The position numbers and the translations under genes are program-made. Below are positions 51,658 through 60,465 of a stretch of 64,000 nt of DNA, piece after piece (position 1 is the first letter of the stretch; every line of letters starts with the position of its first letter). Source of the DNA: Paramesorhizobium deserti (GTDB taxonomy: Bacteria > Pseudomonadota > Alphaproteobacteria > Rhizobiales > Rhizobiaceae); the NCBI RefSeq assembly GCF_001558695.1, contig NZ_LNTU01000034.1, positions 372,001 through 436,000 of the forward strand. Direction: 5' to 3'. Under the pieces are notes generated by a model. That model worked only from the letters and a program-made list of their open reading frames with translations. It searched no databases and had not been told where the DNA came from.

Positions 51658-52317
51658 ATGAGCGATCTTCCTGATAAGAATCTTCCCGATGCGCTTCTCG
51701 CCGGTTACCGCAACTTCATGTCCGGTCGTTTCACCAACGAGTCCCTACGCTACAGGGAGTTGGCCGAACGGGGACAGACGCCGGAAACCATGGTCATCGC
51801 CTGCTGCGATTCGCGTGCGGCGCCGGAAATCATCTTCGACACCCATCCCGGCGAGATCTTCGTCGTGCGCAATGTCGCCAATCTGGTGCCGCCCTATGAG
51901 CCGGACGGTGAATATCACTCCACTTCGGCGGCGCTCGAATTCGCGGTGCAGAGCCTGAAGGTCAAGCATATCGTCGTTCTGGGCCATGGCCGCTGCGGCG
52001 GCATCAAGGCGGCGCTTGATCTCGAAAGCGCCCCGCTCTCGCCCGGCGATTTCATCGGCAAATGGATGAGCCTTGTCGCTCCCGCGGCCGAGACCGTCGT
52101 CACCAACAGCCTGATGACGTCTGGCGAACGGCAGACAGCGCTGGAGCGCATCTCCATCCGCTACTCGATCGCCAATCTGCGCAGTTTTCCCTGCGTCGAC
52201 ATTCTGGAGAAGAAGGGTCGCCTCAGCCTGCATGGCGCGTGGTTCGACATTTCCACGGGCGAATTGTGGGTGATGGACCGCAAGACGGGCGATTTCATCC
52301 GCCCGCCTGCCGAATAG
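51658..52317 (+). CDS. Beta-class carbonic anhydrase
   Basis: Zinc enzyme for CO2/bicarbonate, 219 aa. Zinc ligands Cys50, His110 and Cys113 in ACCDSRAAP and GHGRCGG; the Asp51-Arg53 dyad is intact. The length and HSTSAALEFAVQSLKVKHIVV agree with the plant/bacterial beta class. Follows pdxY by 52 bp on the same strand and may share its transcript. No signal peptide, so cytoplasmic. Confidence 0.95.
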   Translation: MSDLPDKNLPDALLAGYRNFMSGRFTNESLRYRELAERGQTPETMVIACCDSRAAPEIIFDTHPGEIFVVRNVANLVPPYEPDGEYHSTSAALEFAVQSLKVKHIVVLGHGRCGGIKAALDLESAPLSPGDFIGKWMSLVAPAAETVVTNSLMTSGERQTALERISIRYSIANLRSFPCVDILEKKGRLSLHGAWFDISTGELWVMDRKTGDFIRPPAE

Positions 52318-52358
52318 GAATGGGCGCCACGCCGTTCACGCGCAGCGCCCGGTAAAAC

Positions 52359-53189
52359 TCAGCCATCGATCTCCTTGCCGATGATGGCGATCGCCTGCTG
52401 ATAGACGCCGGCGGCGTTCCAGCCCTGAAGAGCGCCGAAATTGCCCTGTCCGGGCTGATAGCCGCCACCCGGCTGCCAGCCATGGCCACGCAGGAAATTC
52501 GCCGTCGAAGCAAGGGCGTCCGCCTTGGAGCGAGCCATGTCGATATGTCCGTTGCCATCGCCGTCGACGCCGTATCTCAGCACGTTGAGCGGCAGGAACT
52601 GCGTCTGGCCGATCTCGCCATGGGCGGCGCCGATCGCATCGGGGCTCAGATCGCCCCTGTCGATGAGCTTGAGCGCGGCGTAGAGCTGATCGGTGAAATA
52701 GGCCGAGCGACGGCAGTCATAGGCAAGCGTCGCAACGGCGGAAAGCGTGTGCTGATTGCCCATATAGGCGCCGAAGCCCGTCTCCATGCCCCAGATCGCG
52801 ATCAGCGGTCCGGCCGGCACGCCGTAGCGCCTCTCCAGATTGGCGAAAAGCTTGGCATTCTGCTTTTTCAATGATTTGCCGCGGCTGATGATCGTCTGTC
52901 CACCGCGCTTCTTCATGAACTGATCAAGCGAAAGCTTGAAGCTCTTCTGGTTGCGGTCGGCATAGATCGTCTTGGTGGCGTACTGGGTCTTGTCGAGGGC
53001 GCTCAAAGCCCGTCGGCCGACGCCCCGCGCCGCAGCCTCCTGCTTGAACTGCTGCAGCCATGCGTTGTAGCCGGCGGCATTGTTGCCGCATGAGGCGGCC
53101 TGGGCGCTGCCGGCACCGGCCAATATGCCCGCTGCGAGGAATATGGTTGCTGCGGCCATTTTCGACCGACTTTTGGCAAGCAATGCCAT
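52359..53189 (-). CDS. Lytic murein transglycosylase (MltB family)
   Basis: Periplasmic peptidoglycan-cleaving enzyme, 276 aa. Signal peptide (MAAATIFLAAGILAGAGSAQA) with likely cleavage at ~31. The catalytic Glu is about 136 in IAIWGMETGFGAYMG; GEIGQTQFLPLNVLRYG is the substrate-binding region. No lipobox and no C-terminal peptidoglycan-binding domain, so a short, soluble member. Start ATG 53189 has AAAGGAGA close upstream. Confidence 0.92.
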   Translation of the reverse strand: MALLAKSRSKMAAATIFLAAGILAGAGSAQAASCGNNAAGYNAWLQQFKQEAAARGVGRRALSALDKTQYATKTIYADRNQKSFKLSLDQFMKKRGGQTIISRGKSLKKQNAKLFANLERRYGVPAGPLIAIWGMETGFGAYMGNQHTLSAVATLAYDCRRSAYFTDQLYAALKLIDRGDLSPDAIGAAHGEIGQTQFLPLNVLRYGVDGDGNGHIDMARSKADALASTANFLRGHGWQPGGGYQPGQGNFGALQGWNAAGVYQQAIAIIGKEIDG

Positions 53190-53414
53190 CCTATTCTCCT
53201 TTGGAGTGATTCGACCTCGACGCGAATTTGCCATTCATCCCGGGAATTGTCACCGGTGCCGAACCAGGTTGTAGGCCCTGACGCGATGAGCCGCAAACCC
53301 TCCGCCTGAAGAAAATCTCTTAGACCTATTGCTTATTGCATACTGGTCAATTTTATTTACCAGCGTGTTAACAGCCTATGCCGATGAGGGGGCGGGGGCG
53401 ACAAGGGAGGAACC

Positions 53415-55118
53415 ATGTCGAACGGATTTCTTGCGCTATTTGCATTTCTGCCAATTCTTGTGGCCGGCGTGATGCTGGTCGGTTTTCGTATCCAGGCGCG
53501 GATCGCGATGCCAATCACCTATATTCTGACCGTCATCATCGCCATCACGATATGGGGCATGAGCGGCAATCGCGTGATCGCATCCACGCTGCAGGGGCTT
53601 ATCCAGACCGCGGGTCTGCTCTGGATCATTTTCGGAGCGATCCTGCTCCTCAATACGCTCAAGCATTCCGGCGGCATCTCGGCGATCCGCTCCGGCTTCG
53701 CGCAGATCAGCCCGGACCGGCGCATCCAGGTCTTCCTGATCGCCTGGCTGTTCGGCTCCTTCATCGAAGGCGCATCGGGTTTCGGCACGCCGGCCGCCGT
53801 GGTGGCGCCGCTGATGGTCGCCATCGGCTTCCCGGCCCTTGCCGCCGTCACCTTCGGCCTGATGATCCAGTCCACGCCGGTTTCCTTCGGCGCGGTCGGA
53901 ACGCCGCTCATCGTCGGCGTCCAATCGGGCCTCAATCGCGAGGCGTTGACGGCGCAGTTGCAGGGTGCCGGATCGAGCTGGGAACAGTTCTTCCACATCA
54001 TCACCTCGGAAGTGGCGATCCTGCACGCGATCTGCGGCACCTTCATGCCGTTGTTCCTGGTCGTCATCATGACGCGCTTCTTCGGGCGCAACCGCTCCTG
54101 GACAGAGGGGCTAGCAATCCTGCCTTTCGCGCTCTTCGCGGCTTTCGCCTTCACCATCCCCTATGTGCTGAGCGCGGTTTTCCTCGGCGCCGAGTTTCCG
54201 TCCATGATCGGCGGCCTCGTCGGCCTGACGCTTGCAACGCTCGCGGCACGGGCCGGCTTCCTGATGCCGAAGGACAAATGGGATTTCGCCCCGCCGTCGC
54301 AATGGCCTTCAAGCTGGATGGGCAGCATCGAGATCAAGCTTGATGAACTGACATCGAAGAAGATCCCGCTGTTCCTCGCATGGACGCCCTACGTGCTTCT
54401 GGCGATCTTCCTCGTCGTGAGCCGCACGGTGCCGTCCGTCGGCAATGCGCTGAAATCGGTGACCTTCGCCGCCAAGGACATCATGGGCGAAGCCAACATA
54501 AGTGGCGATTTTGCGCCGCTTTTCCTGCCCGGCGGCCTTCTGGTCATCGTCTGCCTGATCACCTTCTTCCTGCACCGCATGAATGCCGGACAATTCGCCA
54601 GGGCATTTGGTGAAAGCACCAAGACGCTGCTCGGCGCAGGTTTCGTGCTGCTCTTCACCGTGCCGATGGTGCGCGTGATGATCAACTCCGGCGTGAACGG
54701 CAATGATCTGGTCAGCATGCCGCTCATGGTGGCCGATTGGGTGGCGACGGAAGTGGGCAATGTCTATCCGTTCTTCGCGCCCTCGGTCGGTGCGCTGGGC
54801 GCATTCCTCGCCGGGTCCAATACGGTGTCCAACCTGATGCTCAGCCAGTTCCAGTATGGCGTGGCGGAGGGGCTGGGCGTCTCCGGGGCGCTCATGGTGG
54901 CCGGTCAGTCGGTAGGCGCCGCGGCGGGCAACATGATCGCGATCCACAATGTCGTGGCCGCCTCGGCAACTGTCGGCCTCCTCGGGCGCGAGGGCACGAC
55001 GCTGCGCATGACCATCATCCCGACCATCTATTATGTGACGTTGGCGGGCACCGTACTTATGATCGCGCTCTATATGTTCGGCATCGGTGATCCGCTCGTC
55101 GGCACGGGTGCGCGGTAA
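53415..55118 (+). CDS. lldP: L-lactate permease
   Basis: Proton-coupled lactate/glycolate transporter of the LctP family, 567 aa with about 14 hydrophobic segments. [22 protein letters not shown] and [19 protein letters not shown] are family signatures. GGGAGGAA lies just before the ATG. No lactate dehydrogenase or lldR gene is adjacent. A CTGGT-N11-ACCAG inverted repeat at about 53342-53362 is a possible regulator site. Stand-alone gene with its own terminator. Confidence 0.94.
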   Translation: MSNGFLALFAFLPILVAGVMLVGFRIQARIAMPITYILTVIIAITIWGMSGNRVIASTLQGLIQTAGLLWIIFGAILLLNTLKHSGGISAIRSGFAQISPDRRIQVFLIAWLFGSFIEGASGFGTPAAVVAPLMVAIGFPALAAVTFGLMIQSTPVSFGAVGTPLIVGVQSGLNREALTAQLQGAGSSWEQFFHIITSEVAILHAICGTFMPLFLVVIMTRFFGRNRSWTEGLAILPFALFAAFAFTIPYVLSAVFLGAEFPSMIGGLVGLTLATLAARAGFLMPKDKWDFAPPSQWPSSWMGSIEIKLDELTSKKIPLFLAWTPYVLLAIFLVVSRTVPSVGNALKSVTFAAKDIMGEANISGDFAPLFLPGGLLVIVCLITFFLHRMNAGQFARAFGESTKTLLGAGFVLLFTVPMVRVMINSGVNGNDLVSMPLMVADWVATEVGNVYPFFAPSVGALGAFLAGSNTVSNLMLSQFQYGVAEGLGVSGALMVAGQSVGAAAGNMIAIHNVVAASATVGLLGREGTTLRMTIIPTIYYVTLAGTVLMIALYMFGIGDPLVGTGAR

Positions 55119-55125
55119 ACATTGA

Positions 55126-55157
55126 AATTGGCTCCGGCGCCAATGCCGGGGCCAATT
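55126..55157 (+). terminator. Hairpin after lldP
   Basis: AATTGGCTCCGGC pairs with GCCGGGGCCAATT (one mismatch) around a 6-base loop, starting 8 bases after the lldP stop. No clear T-run follows, so efficiency is uncertain. Confidence 0.65.
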
Positions 55158-55180
55158 CATGGGCGCAATTGCCCCCTTTG

Positions 55181-55209
55181 CTTGACTTTGCCGCGCTTTT
55201 CCTGTTTAA
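55181..55209 (+). promoter_or_regulatory. Candidate promoter of the ffh transcript
   Basis: CTTGAC at 55181-55186, a 17-base spacer and GTTTAA at 55204-55209. The -35 matches the alphaproteobacterial CTTGAC consensus; the -10 is weak. The 200-base leader to ffh contains a hairpin CACCCGA/TCGGGTG near 55293-55320. No gene is seen there. Confidence 0.4.
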
Positions 55210-55407
55210 GCGCCCTATCAATCCGCGACGAGCAGAGACTCCGAGCAGCCGACCGGGACCCATTTTGGTATAAACAGATCCCGGAGGCCCACACCCGACA
55301 GCGCGATGCGTCCTCGGGTGTCGTTATGCTTTGGACTATTGGGCTTCGGCGCGGAATGACCTACCTCTTGCGAAGAACTGTCCTCGCACGGGTAAAAAGG
55401 AAAACGG

Positions 55408-56982
55408 ATGTTTGAAACGCTACAGGAACGCCTCGGCGCGATATTGAACGGCCTGACCGGCCGCGGTGCCCTGTCCGAACAGGACGTGGCGGCGGCGCTG
55501 CGCGAAGTGCGCCGTGCGCTGATCGAAGCCGACGTCGCGCTCGATGTGGTGCGCTCCTTCACCGACCGTGTCCGCCAGAAGGCCGTCGGCGCGGAAATCC
55601 TGAAGTCCATCAAGCCCGGCCAGATGGTCGTCAAGATCGTCCATGACGAGCTGGTCGAGATGCTGGGCGCCGAGGGCGTCACCGTCGATTTGAATGCGCC
55701 CGCCCCTGTCGTCATCATGATGGTCGGCCTGCAGGGCTCCGGCAAGACGACGACAACCGGCAAGATCGCCAAGCGCCTGGCCGAGCGGCAGAAGAAGAAG
55801 ATCCTGATGGCGTCGCTCGACACGCGCAGGCCTGCCGCACAGGAGCAGCTTCGCCAGCTCGGCATCCAGACCGGCGTCGATACGCTGCCGATTATTGCCG
55901 GCCAGTCGCCGGTGGAGATCGCGGCGCGCGCCGTGCAGGCGGCGAAGCTCGGCGGGCATGACATCGTCATCCTCGACACCGCCGGCCGCACCCATATCGA
56001 CGAGCCCCTGATGGTCGAGATGGCCGACATCAGGAAGAAGTCCGATCCACACGAGATCCTCCTCGTCGCCGATGCGCTGACCGGCCAGGACGCCGTCAAC
56101 CTCGCCCGCTCCTTCGACGAGCGTGTCGGCATCACCGGCATCGTGCTCACCCGCATGGACGGCGACGGGCGCGGCGGCGCGGCCCTTTCCATGCGCGCCG
56201 TCACCGGCAAGCCGATCAAGCTGATCGGCACCGGCGAAAAGATGGATGCACTCGAGGAGTTCTACCCCCGCCGCATCGCCGACCGCATCCTCGGCATGGG
56301 TGATATCGTCTCCCTCGTCGAGAAGGCCGCCGAAAACATCGACGCCGAAAAGGCGGCGGCGATGGCCAAGAAGATGCAGTCGGGCAAGTTCGACCTGAAC
56401 GACCTTGCCGATCAATTGCGCCAGATGCAGAAGCTCGGCGGCATGGGCGGCATCATGGGCATGATGCCCGGCATGGCCAAGATGAAAGACCAGGTTGCCG
56501 CGGCCGGACTTGACGATTCCGTCTTCAAACGCCAGCTCGCCATCATCGGCTCGATGACGCCGGCGGAGCGCAGCAATCCTGATATGCTGAAGCACAGCCG
56601 CAAGCAGCGCATCGCCAAGGGCTCCGGCACCAATGCCGCCGATATCAACAAGCTTTTGAAGATGCACCGCCAGATGGCCGACATGATGAAAGCCATGGGC
56701 GGCAAGGGCAAGGGCGGCGGCATGATGCAGAAGATGATGGGCGGCATGGCGTCGAAGATGGGGCTTGGCGGCATGGGAGGCCTTGGCGGCATGGGCGGCA
56801 TGCCTGACCTCTCCAAGCTCGATCCCAAGCAGCTTGAAGCCCTGCAGAAGCAGGCGGAAGCGTCTGGCCTTGGCAAGGGCGGGATGCCTGGCCTTGGCAC
56901 CGGAGGCTTGCCTGGCCTGCCGGGCGGGCCGCGCCTTCCCGGCCTTGGCGGTGGTCTCCCCGGTTTGCCGAAGAAGAAGTGA
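55408..56982 (+). CDS. ffh: Signal recognition particle protein Ffh
   Basis: GTPase that brings ribosomes making membrane proteins to FtsY. 524 aa: N domain, G domain with GLQGSGKTTTTGKIA (from 107), DTAGRTHID and TRMDGDGRGGAA, then the Met-rich M domain that binds 4.5S RNA (SNPDMLKHSRKQRIAKGSG). The C-terminal ~80 residues are Gly/Met/Leu-rich (GLGGMGGLGGMGGMPD), a longer tail than in E. coli. AAGGAAAA precedes the ATG. First of ffh-(chorismate mutase)-rpsP. Confidence 0.97.
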   Translation: MFETLQERLGAILNGLTGRGALSEQDVAAALREVRRALIEADVALDVVRSFTDRVRQKAVGAEILKSIKPGQMVVKIVHDELVEMLGAEGVTVDLNAPAPVVIMMVGLQGSGKTTTTGKIAKRLAERQKKKILMASLDTRRPAAQEQLRQLGIQTGVDTLPIIAGQSPVEIAARAVQAAKLGGHDIVILDTAGRTHIDEPLMVEMADIRKKSDPHEILLVADALTGQDAVNLARSFDERVGITGIVLTRMDGDGRGGAALSMRAVTGKPIKLIGTGEKMDALEEFYPRRIADRILGMGDIVSLVEKAAENIDAEKAAAMAKKMQSGKFDLNDLADQLRQMQKLGGMGGIMGMMPGMAKMKDQVAAAGLDDSVFKRQLAIIGSMTPAERSNPDMLKHSRKQRIAKGSGTNAADINKLLKMHRQMADMMKAMGGKGKGGGMMQKMMGGMASKMGLGGMGGLGGMGGMPDLSKLDPKQLEALQKQAEASGLGKGGMPGLGTGGLPGLPGGPRLPGLGGGLPGLPKKK

Positions 56983-56987
56983 CTGAC

Positions 56988-57293
56988 ATGAACGACAAGA
57001 GCCTGCCCGATGAGCTTTCCGGCCTGCGCGCCTCGATCGACAATATCGATGCCGCGCTCATCCATATGCTGGCCGAGCGCTTCCGCTGCACCAAGGCGGT
57101 AGGCGTCCTGAAAGCCGAATATGGCCTCGCCCCCGCCGATCCGATCCGCGAGAAGCAGCAGGTCGAGCGGCTGCGCCGCCTGGCGCAGGAGGCAAGCCTG
57201 GACCCCGATTTTGCCGAGAAGTTCCTGAACTTCATCGTCAAGGAAGTGATCCGTCATCACGAGAATACCGCTGCCGAACGCAGCGCTAGTTAA
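56988..57293 (+). CDS. Chorismate mutase, AroQ class
   Basis: Converts chorismate to prephenate. About 101 aa from ATG 56988: LRASIDNIDAALIHMLAERFRCTKAVGVLKAEYGL is the AroQ helical core with the catalytic Arg and Lys residues, and FLNFIVKEVIRHH closes the domain. A GTG at 56979 overlapping the ffh stop is an alternative start. Lies between ffh and rpsP, as in other rhizobia as I recall. Confidence 0.9.
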   Translation: MNDKSLPDELSGLRASIDNIDAALIHMLAERFRCTKAVGVLKAEYGLAPADPIREKQQVERLRRLAQEASLDPDFAEKFLNFIVKEVIRHHENTAAERSAS

Positions 57294-57377
57294 CCCTAAA
57301 CAAAAACACCGTCGCGTTGCGGCGCCAACCTACCACCGCCGTCAGGCGGTATGGAAACAGACCAACAGGAGAATGAA

Positions 57378-57791
57378 ATGTCGTTGAAAATCCGTCTGGC
57401 CCGCGCGGGCTCGAAGAAGCGTCCTTATTACCACATCGTCGTCGCCGACGTCCGCGCGCCGCGCGACGGCCGCTTCATCGAGAAGATCGGCGCCTGGAAC
57501 CCGACCCTGCCGAAGGACGCAGAGCGCGTTACGCTGGACGCCGACCGCGTGAAGCATTGGATCGGCCATGGCGCGCAGCCGACCGACCGGGTGCTTCGCT
57601 TCCTCGATCAGGCCGGCCTCGCCAAGCGCCCTGCCCGCAACAACCCGGCCAAGGCCGTTCCGGGCAAGAAGGCCCAGGAGCGCATCGCTCTCGCCAAGCA
57701 GGCCGAGGAAGAAGCCGCGGCCAAGGCTGCCGAAGCTGCTCAGGCCCCCGCAGAGGCCGAAGCGCCCGCAGCGGAAGCCGCCAGCGAGTAA
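57378..57791 (+). CDS. rpsP: 30S ribosomal protein S16
   Basis: 137 aa. [38 protein letters not shown] is the S16 core (opening given in part); the last ~45 residues are a Lys/Ala/Glu-rich tail typical of alphaproteobacterial S16. AGGAG lies 6 bases before ATG 57378. It ends in a strong terminator. Normally rimM, trmD and rplS follow in one operon; here the next gene is mmsA on the other strand, so the operon is broken. Confidence 0.97.
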   Translation: MSLKIRLARAGSKKRPYYHIVVADVRAPRDGRFIEKIGAWNPTLPKDAERVTLDADRVKHWIGHGAQPTDRVLRFLDQAGLAKRPARNNPAKAVPGKKAQERIALAKQAEEEAAAKAAEAAQAPAEAEAPAAEAASE

Positions 57792-57820
57792 CTCGCCTTT
57801 CGGCATAGCCAGCCAAATGA

Positions 57821-57849
57821 AAACGGCAGCCTTTCGGCTGCCGTTTTTG
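57821..57849 (+). terminator. Terminator of rpsP
   Basis: AAACGGCAGCC pairs with GGCTGCCGTTT with a 4-5-base loop, followed by TTGTTTC. Shows the ffh-rpsP transcript ends here. Confidence 0.88.
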
Positions 57850-57869
57850 TTTCTGGATGATTTTTCGGA

Positions 57870-57914
57870 TCAGTTCATCGCCGAGATAACGAACTCGGCA
57901 CCTTCCTTGATGCC
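57870..57914 (-). pseudogene. Relic of a second mmsA 3' end
   Basis: Read on the minus strand this gives GIKEGAEFVISAMN and TGA, matching the mmsA end GVKEGAEFVIPTMN. The DNA matches the true mmsA 3' end at 35 of 43 positions, most changes being third-base. It is in the same frame as mmsA, 102 bp beyond the mmsA stop, and no stop lies between. The 33 codons between do not resemble MmsA. A relic of a paralogue or of a tandem duplication at the block boundary. Confidence 0.65.
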
Positions 57915-57971
57915 CGCCGCGCGCCCGCAGCCGCATTGCGGCGAGGACGCGCAAACGGAAAACCGTCCGGC

Positions 57972-59468
57972 TTAGTTCATCGTCGGGATGACGAATTCCG
58001 CGCCTTCCTTCACGCCGGACGGCCAGCGCGAGGTGATGGTCTTCGTCTTGGTATAGAAGCGGAAGGCATCGAGGCCGTGCTGGTTGAGATCGCCGAAGCC
58101 GGAAGCCTTCCAGCCGCCGAAGGTGTAATAGGCGATCGGCACCGGGATCGGCACATTGATGCCGACCATGCCGACCTGAACACGGCTTGCGAAATCGCGT
58201 GCCGCGTCGCCGTCGCGGGTGAAGATCGCGACGCCATTGCCATATTCATGGTCGTTCGGCAGGGCCAGCGCCTCTTCATAGTTCTTCGCCCGCACCACGG
58301 AGAGGACCGGGCCGAAGATCTCCTCCTTGTAGATACGCATGTCAGGCGTCACGTGATCGAACAGGCAGCCGCCCATATAATAGCCGTTCTCATAGCCCTG
58401 CATCTTGAAGCCGCGCCCGTCGACGACGAGCTTCGCACCTTCCTGCACGCCGAGATCGACATAGCCGCGCACCCGGTCGAGCGCCTGCTTGGTCACCAGC
58501 GGGCCGTAATCGGCGCTGGCATCGGTTGACGGGCCTACTTTCAGGCTTTCCACGCGCGGAATGAGCCTCTCGACCAGGCGATCGGCCGTCTCCTGGCCGA
58601 CGGGCACGGCGACCGAAATCGCCATGCAGCGCTCGCCCGCCGAGCCGTAGCCGGCGCCGATCAGCGCATCGACCGTCTGGTCCATGTCGGCATCCGGCAT
58701 GATGATCATGTGGTTCTTGGCGCCGCCGAAGCACTGGACGCGCTTGCCGTTGGCGCAGCCGCGCGCATAGATATATTGCGCGATTGGCGTCGAACCGACG
58801 AAACCGATGGCCTTGACGTCGGGATCGTCGAGCAGCGCATCGACCGCATCCTTGTCGCCATTGACGACGTTGAAAATCCCTGCGGGAAGCCCGGCTTCCA
58901 TGAAAAGCTCGGCGAGGCGCATCGGCACGCCGGGATCGCGCTCCGACGGCTTGAGGACGAAGGCATTGCCGCAAGCGATTGCCGGGCCCGCCTTCCACAG
59001 CGGGATCATCGCCGGGAAGTTGAACGGCGTGATACCTGCGACGACGCCAAGCGGCTGGCGAAGTGAATAGACATCGATGCCCGTGCCGGCGCTGTCGGTG
59101 AACTCGCCCTTCATCATATGCGGCGAGCCAAGGCAAACCTCGACCACTTCGAGCCCGCGCTGGATGTCGCCCTTGGCATCGGGAATGGTCTTGCCGTGCT
59201 CGCGGGCGAGAAGCTCGGCGAGCGAATCCATTTCCGCCTCGACCAGCGAAAGGAACTTGCGCAACACGCGCACCCGGCGCTGCGGATTGGTGGCGGCCCA
59301 CTGCGGCTGCGCCGCCTTGGCGTTCTCGACCGCCGCGCGCACCTCGTCCTTTGTCGCCAAGGCGACCTTGCCCTGGACCGTGCCGTCGAGCGGCTGGAAG
59401 ACGTCTGATGTCCGCCCGCTCTTGCCCTCCACATGCTTGCCGCCGATGAAATGACCGATATCGCGCAT
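57972..59468 (-). CDS. mmsA: CoA-acylating methylmalonate-semialdehyde dehydrogenase
   Basis: NAD-dependent oxidation of methylmalonate semialdehyde (valine) or malonate semialdehyde (inositol, beta-alanine) to propionyl- or acetyl-CoA. 498 aa; catalytic Cys281 in SAGERCMAIS, and the MmsA-type GITPFNFPAMIPLWK. ATG 59468 has GGGAG eight bases upstream. Divergent from a LysR gene that probably controls it. Which pathway it serves here cannot be decided; no inositol or valine genes lie within the window. Confidence 0.95.
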   Translation of the reverse strand: MRDIGHFIGGKHVEGKSGRTSDVFQPLDGTVQGKVALATKDEVRAAVENAKAAQPQWAATNPQRRVRVLRKFLSLVEAEMDSLAELLAREHGKTIPDAKGDIQRGLEVVEVCLGSPHMMKGEFTDSAGTGIDVYSLRQPLGVVAGITPFNFPAMIPLWKAGPAIACGNAFVLKPSERDPGVPMRLAELFMEAGLPAGIFNVVNGDKDAVDALLDDPDVKAIGFVGSTPIAQYIYARGCANGKRVQCFGGAKNHMIIMPDADMDQTVDALIGAGYGSAGERCMAISVAVPVGQETADRLVERLIPRVESLKVGPSTDASADYGPLVTKQALDRVRGYVDLGVQEGAKLVVDGRGFKMQGYENGYYMGGCLFDHVTPDMRIYKEEIFGPVLSVVRAKNYEEALALPNDHEYGNGVAIFTRDGDAARDFASRVQVGMVGINVPIPVPIAYYTFGGWKASGFGDLNQHGLDAFRFYTKTKTITSRWPSGVKEGAEFVIPTMN

Positions 59469-59513
59469 TGCGCCTTCTCCCTTGTTATCCGGATTTATGC
59501 GGTCATCATCGCT

Positions 59514-59560
59514 CTGCAAAATTCATATTGCAAGGCGCGCAAAGGCGTATCCGTTGTGCA
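59514..59560. promoter_or_regulatory. LysR-type sites between mmsA and its regulator
   Basis: TTGC-N7-GCAA at 59528-59542 fits the T-N11-A rule; TGCAAAATTCATATTGCA (59516-59533) overlaps it and TGTGCAAAAA follows near 59555. Repeated TGCAA half-sites in the 115-bp divergent gap suggest binding by the LysR protein encoded on the right. Confidence 0.5.
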
Positions 59561-59583
59561 AAAATCATAGTAATCATAGGCCC

Positions 59584-60465
59584 ATGAACTGGGACGACAT
59601 CCGCATATTCCTGGCGGTCGCGCGCGCCGGCCAGATCCTGGGCGCAGCACGCAGGCTCGGGCTCAACCACACCACCGTGGCCCGCCGGCTCACCGCACTT
59701 GAAACCGCGCTCAACACGACCCTGCTGACCAGGCGGACCAACGGATCGGAACTGACGCAGGCCGGCGAGGAATTCCTGCTGTCGGCCGAGCGCATCGAGG
59801 CGGAGATGCTTGCCGCCCGCTCGCATGTCGGCGATGCCGATGTAGCGATTTCAGGCACGGTCAGGATCGGTGCTCCCGACGGCTTCGGCGTGACCTTCCT
59901 CGCCCCGCGGCTTGCATCGCTCACCGCGCGCTATCCCGATCTCACCATCCAGCTCGTGCCGGTGCCCCGCTCGTTTTCGCTCTCGCGGCGCGAGGCCGAT
60001 ATCGCGATTACCGTCGACAGGCCGGACCAGGGCCGGCTCATCGCGCGCAAGCTGGTCGACTATACATTGGGTCTCTATGCGCATTCCCGTTACCTGCAGG
60101 AGCATGGCGTTCCCCAATCAGTGGAGGAACTCGCTTCACACCGGCTCGTCGGCTATGTCGAGGATCTCGTCATCAGCCCTTCCCTCAATTATGCATCCGA
60201 GATCAGCCGCGACTGGAACCCGGCCTTCGAGGTATCGAGCGCGCTCGGCCAGGTCGAGGCGGTGAAGGCCGGCGCGGGCATCGGCATTCTTCACGCCTTC
60301 ATTGCGCGCGAACATGCCGATCTCGTGCCCGTCCTGCCGGAGCGTGTCATCCCCCGTTCCTACTGGCTCGCCTATCATGAATCGGCGCGCACGCTGCGCC
60401 GCGTCACCGCCGTATCCGGGTTCATCTCCGACCTGGTCGAGAGAGAGCGCAGCCGGTTCGTTTAA
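59584..60465 (+). CDS. LysR-family regulator, likely of mmsA
   Basis: 293 aa starting MNWDDIRIFLAVARAGQILG, with the LysR helix-turn-helix (LGAARRLGLNHTTVARRLTALE) and effector domain. Divergent from mmsA, the arrangement usual for this group. ATG 59584 has only a weak AGG-type site; the 34 codons open upstream are not homologous. The 3' end overlaps the end of rhaI by 4 bases on the opposite strand. Confidence 0.88.
   Translation: MNWDDIRIFLAVARAGQILGAARRLGLNHTTVARRLTALETALNTTLLTRRTNGSELTQAGEEFLLSAERIEAEMLAARSHVGDADVAISGTVRIGAPDGFGVTFLAPRLASLTARYPDLTIQLVPVPRSFSLSRREADIAITVDRPDQGRLIARKLVDYTLGLYAHSRYLQEHGVPQSVEELASHRLVGYVEDLVISPSLNYASEISRDWNPAFEVSSALGQVEAVKAGAGIGILHAFIAREHADLVPVLPERVIPRSYWLAYHESARTLRRVTAVSGFISDLVERERSRFV

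Noticed and set aside
53340-53365. CTGGT-N11-ACCAG as an LldR operator
   Set aside because: Half-site spacing is longer than in the known FadR-type operators and no lldR gene is nearby; mentioned only as a possibility.
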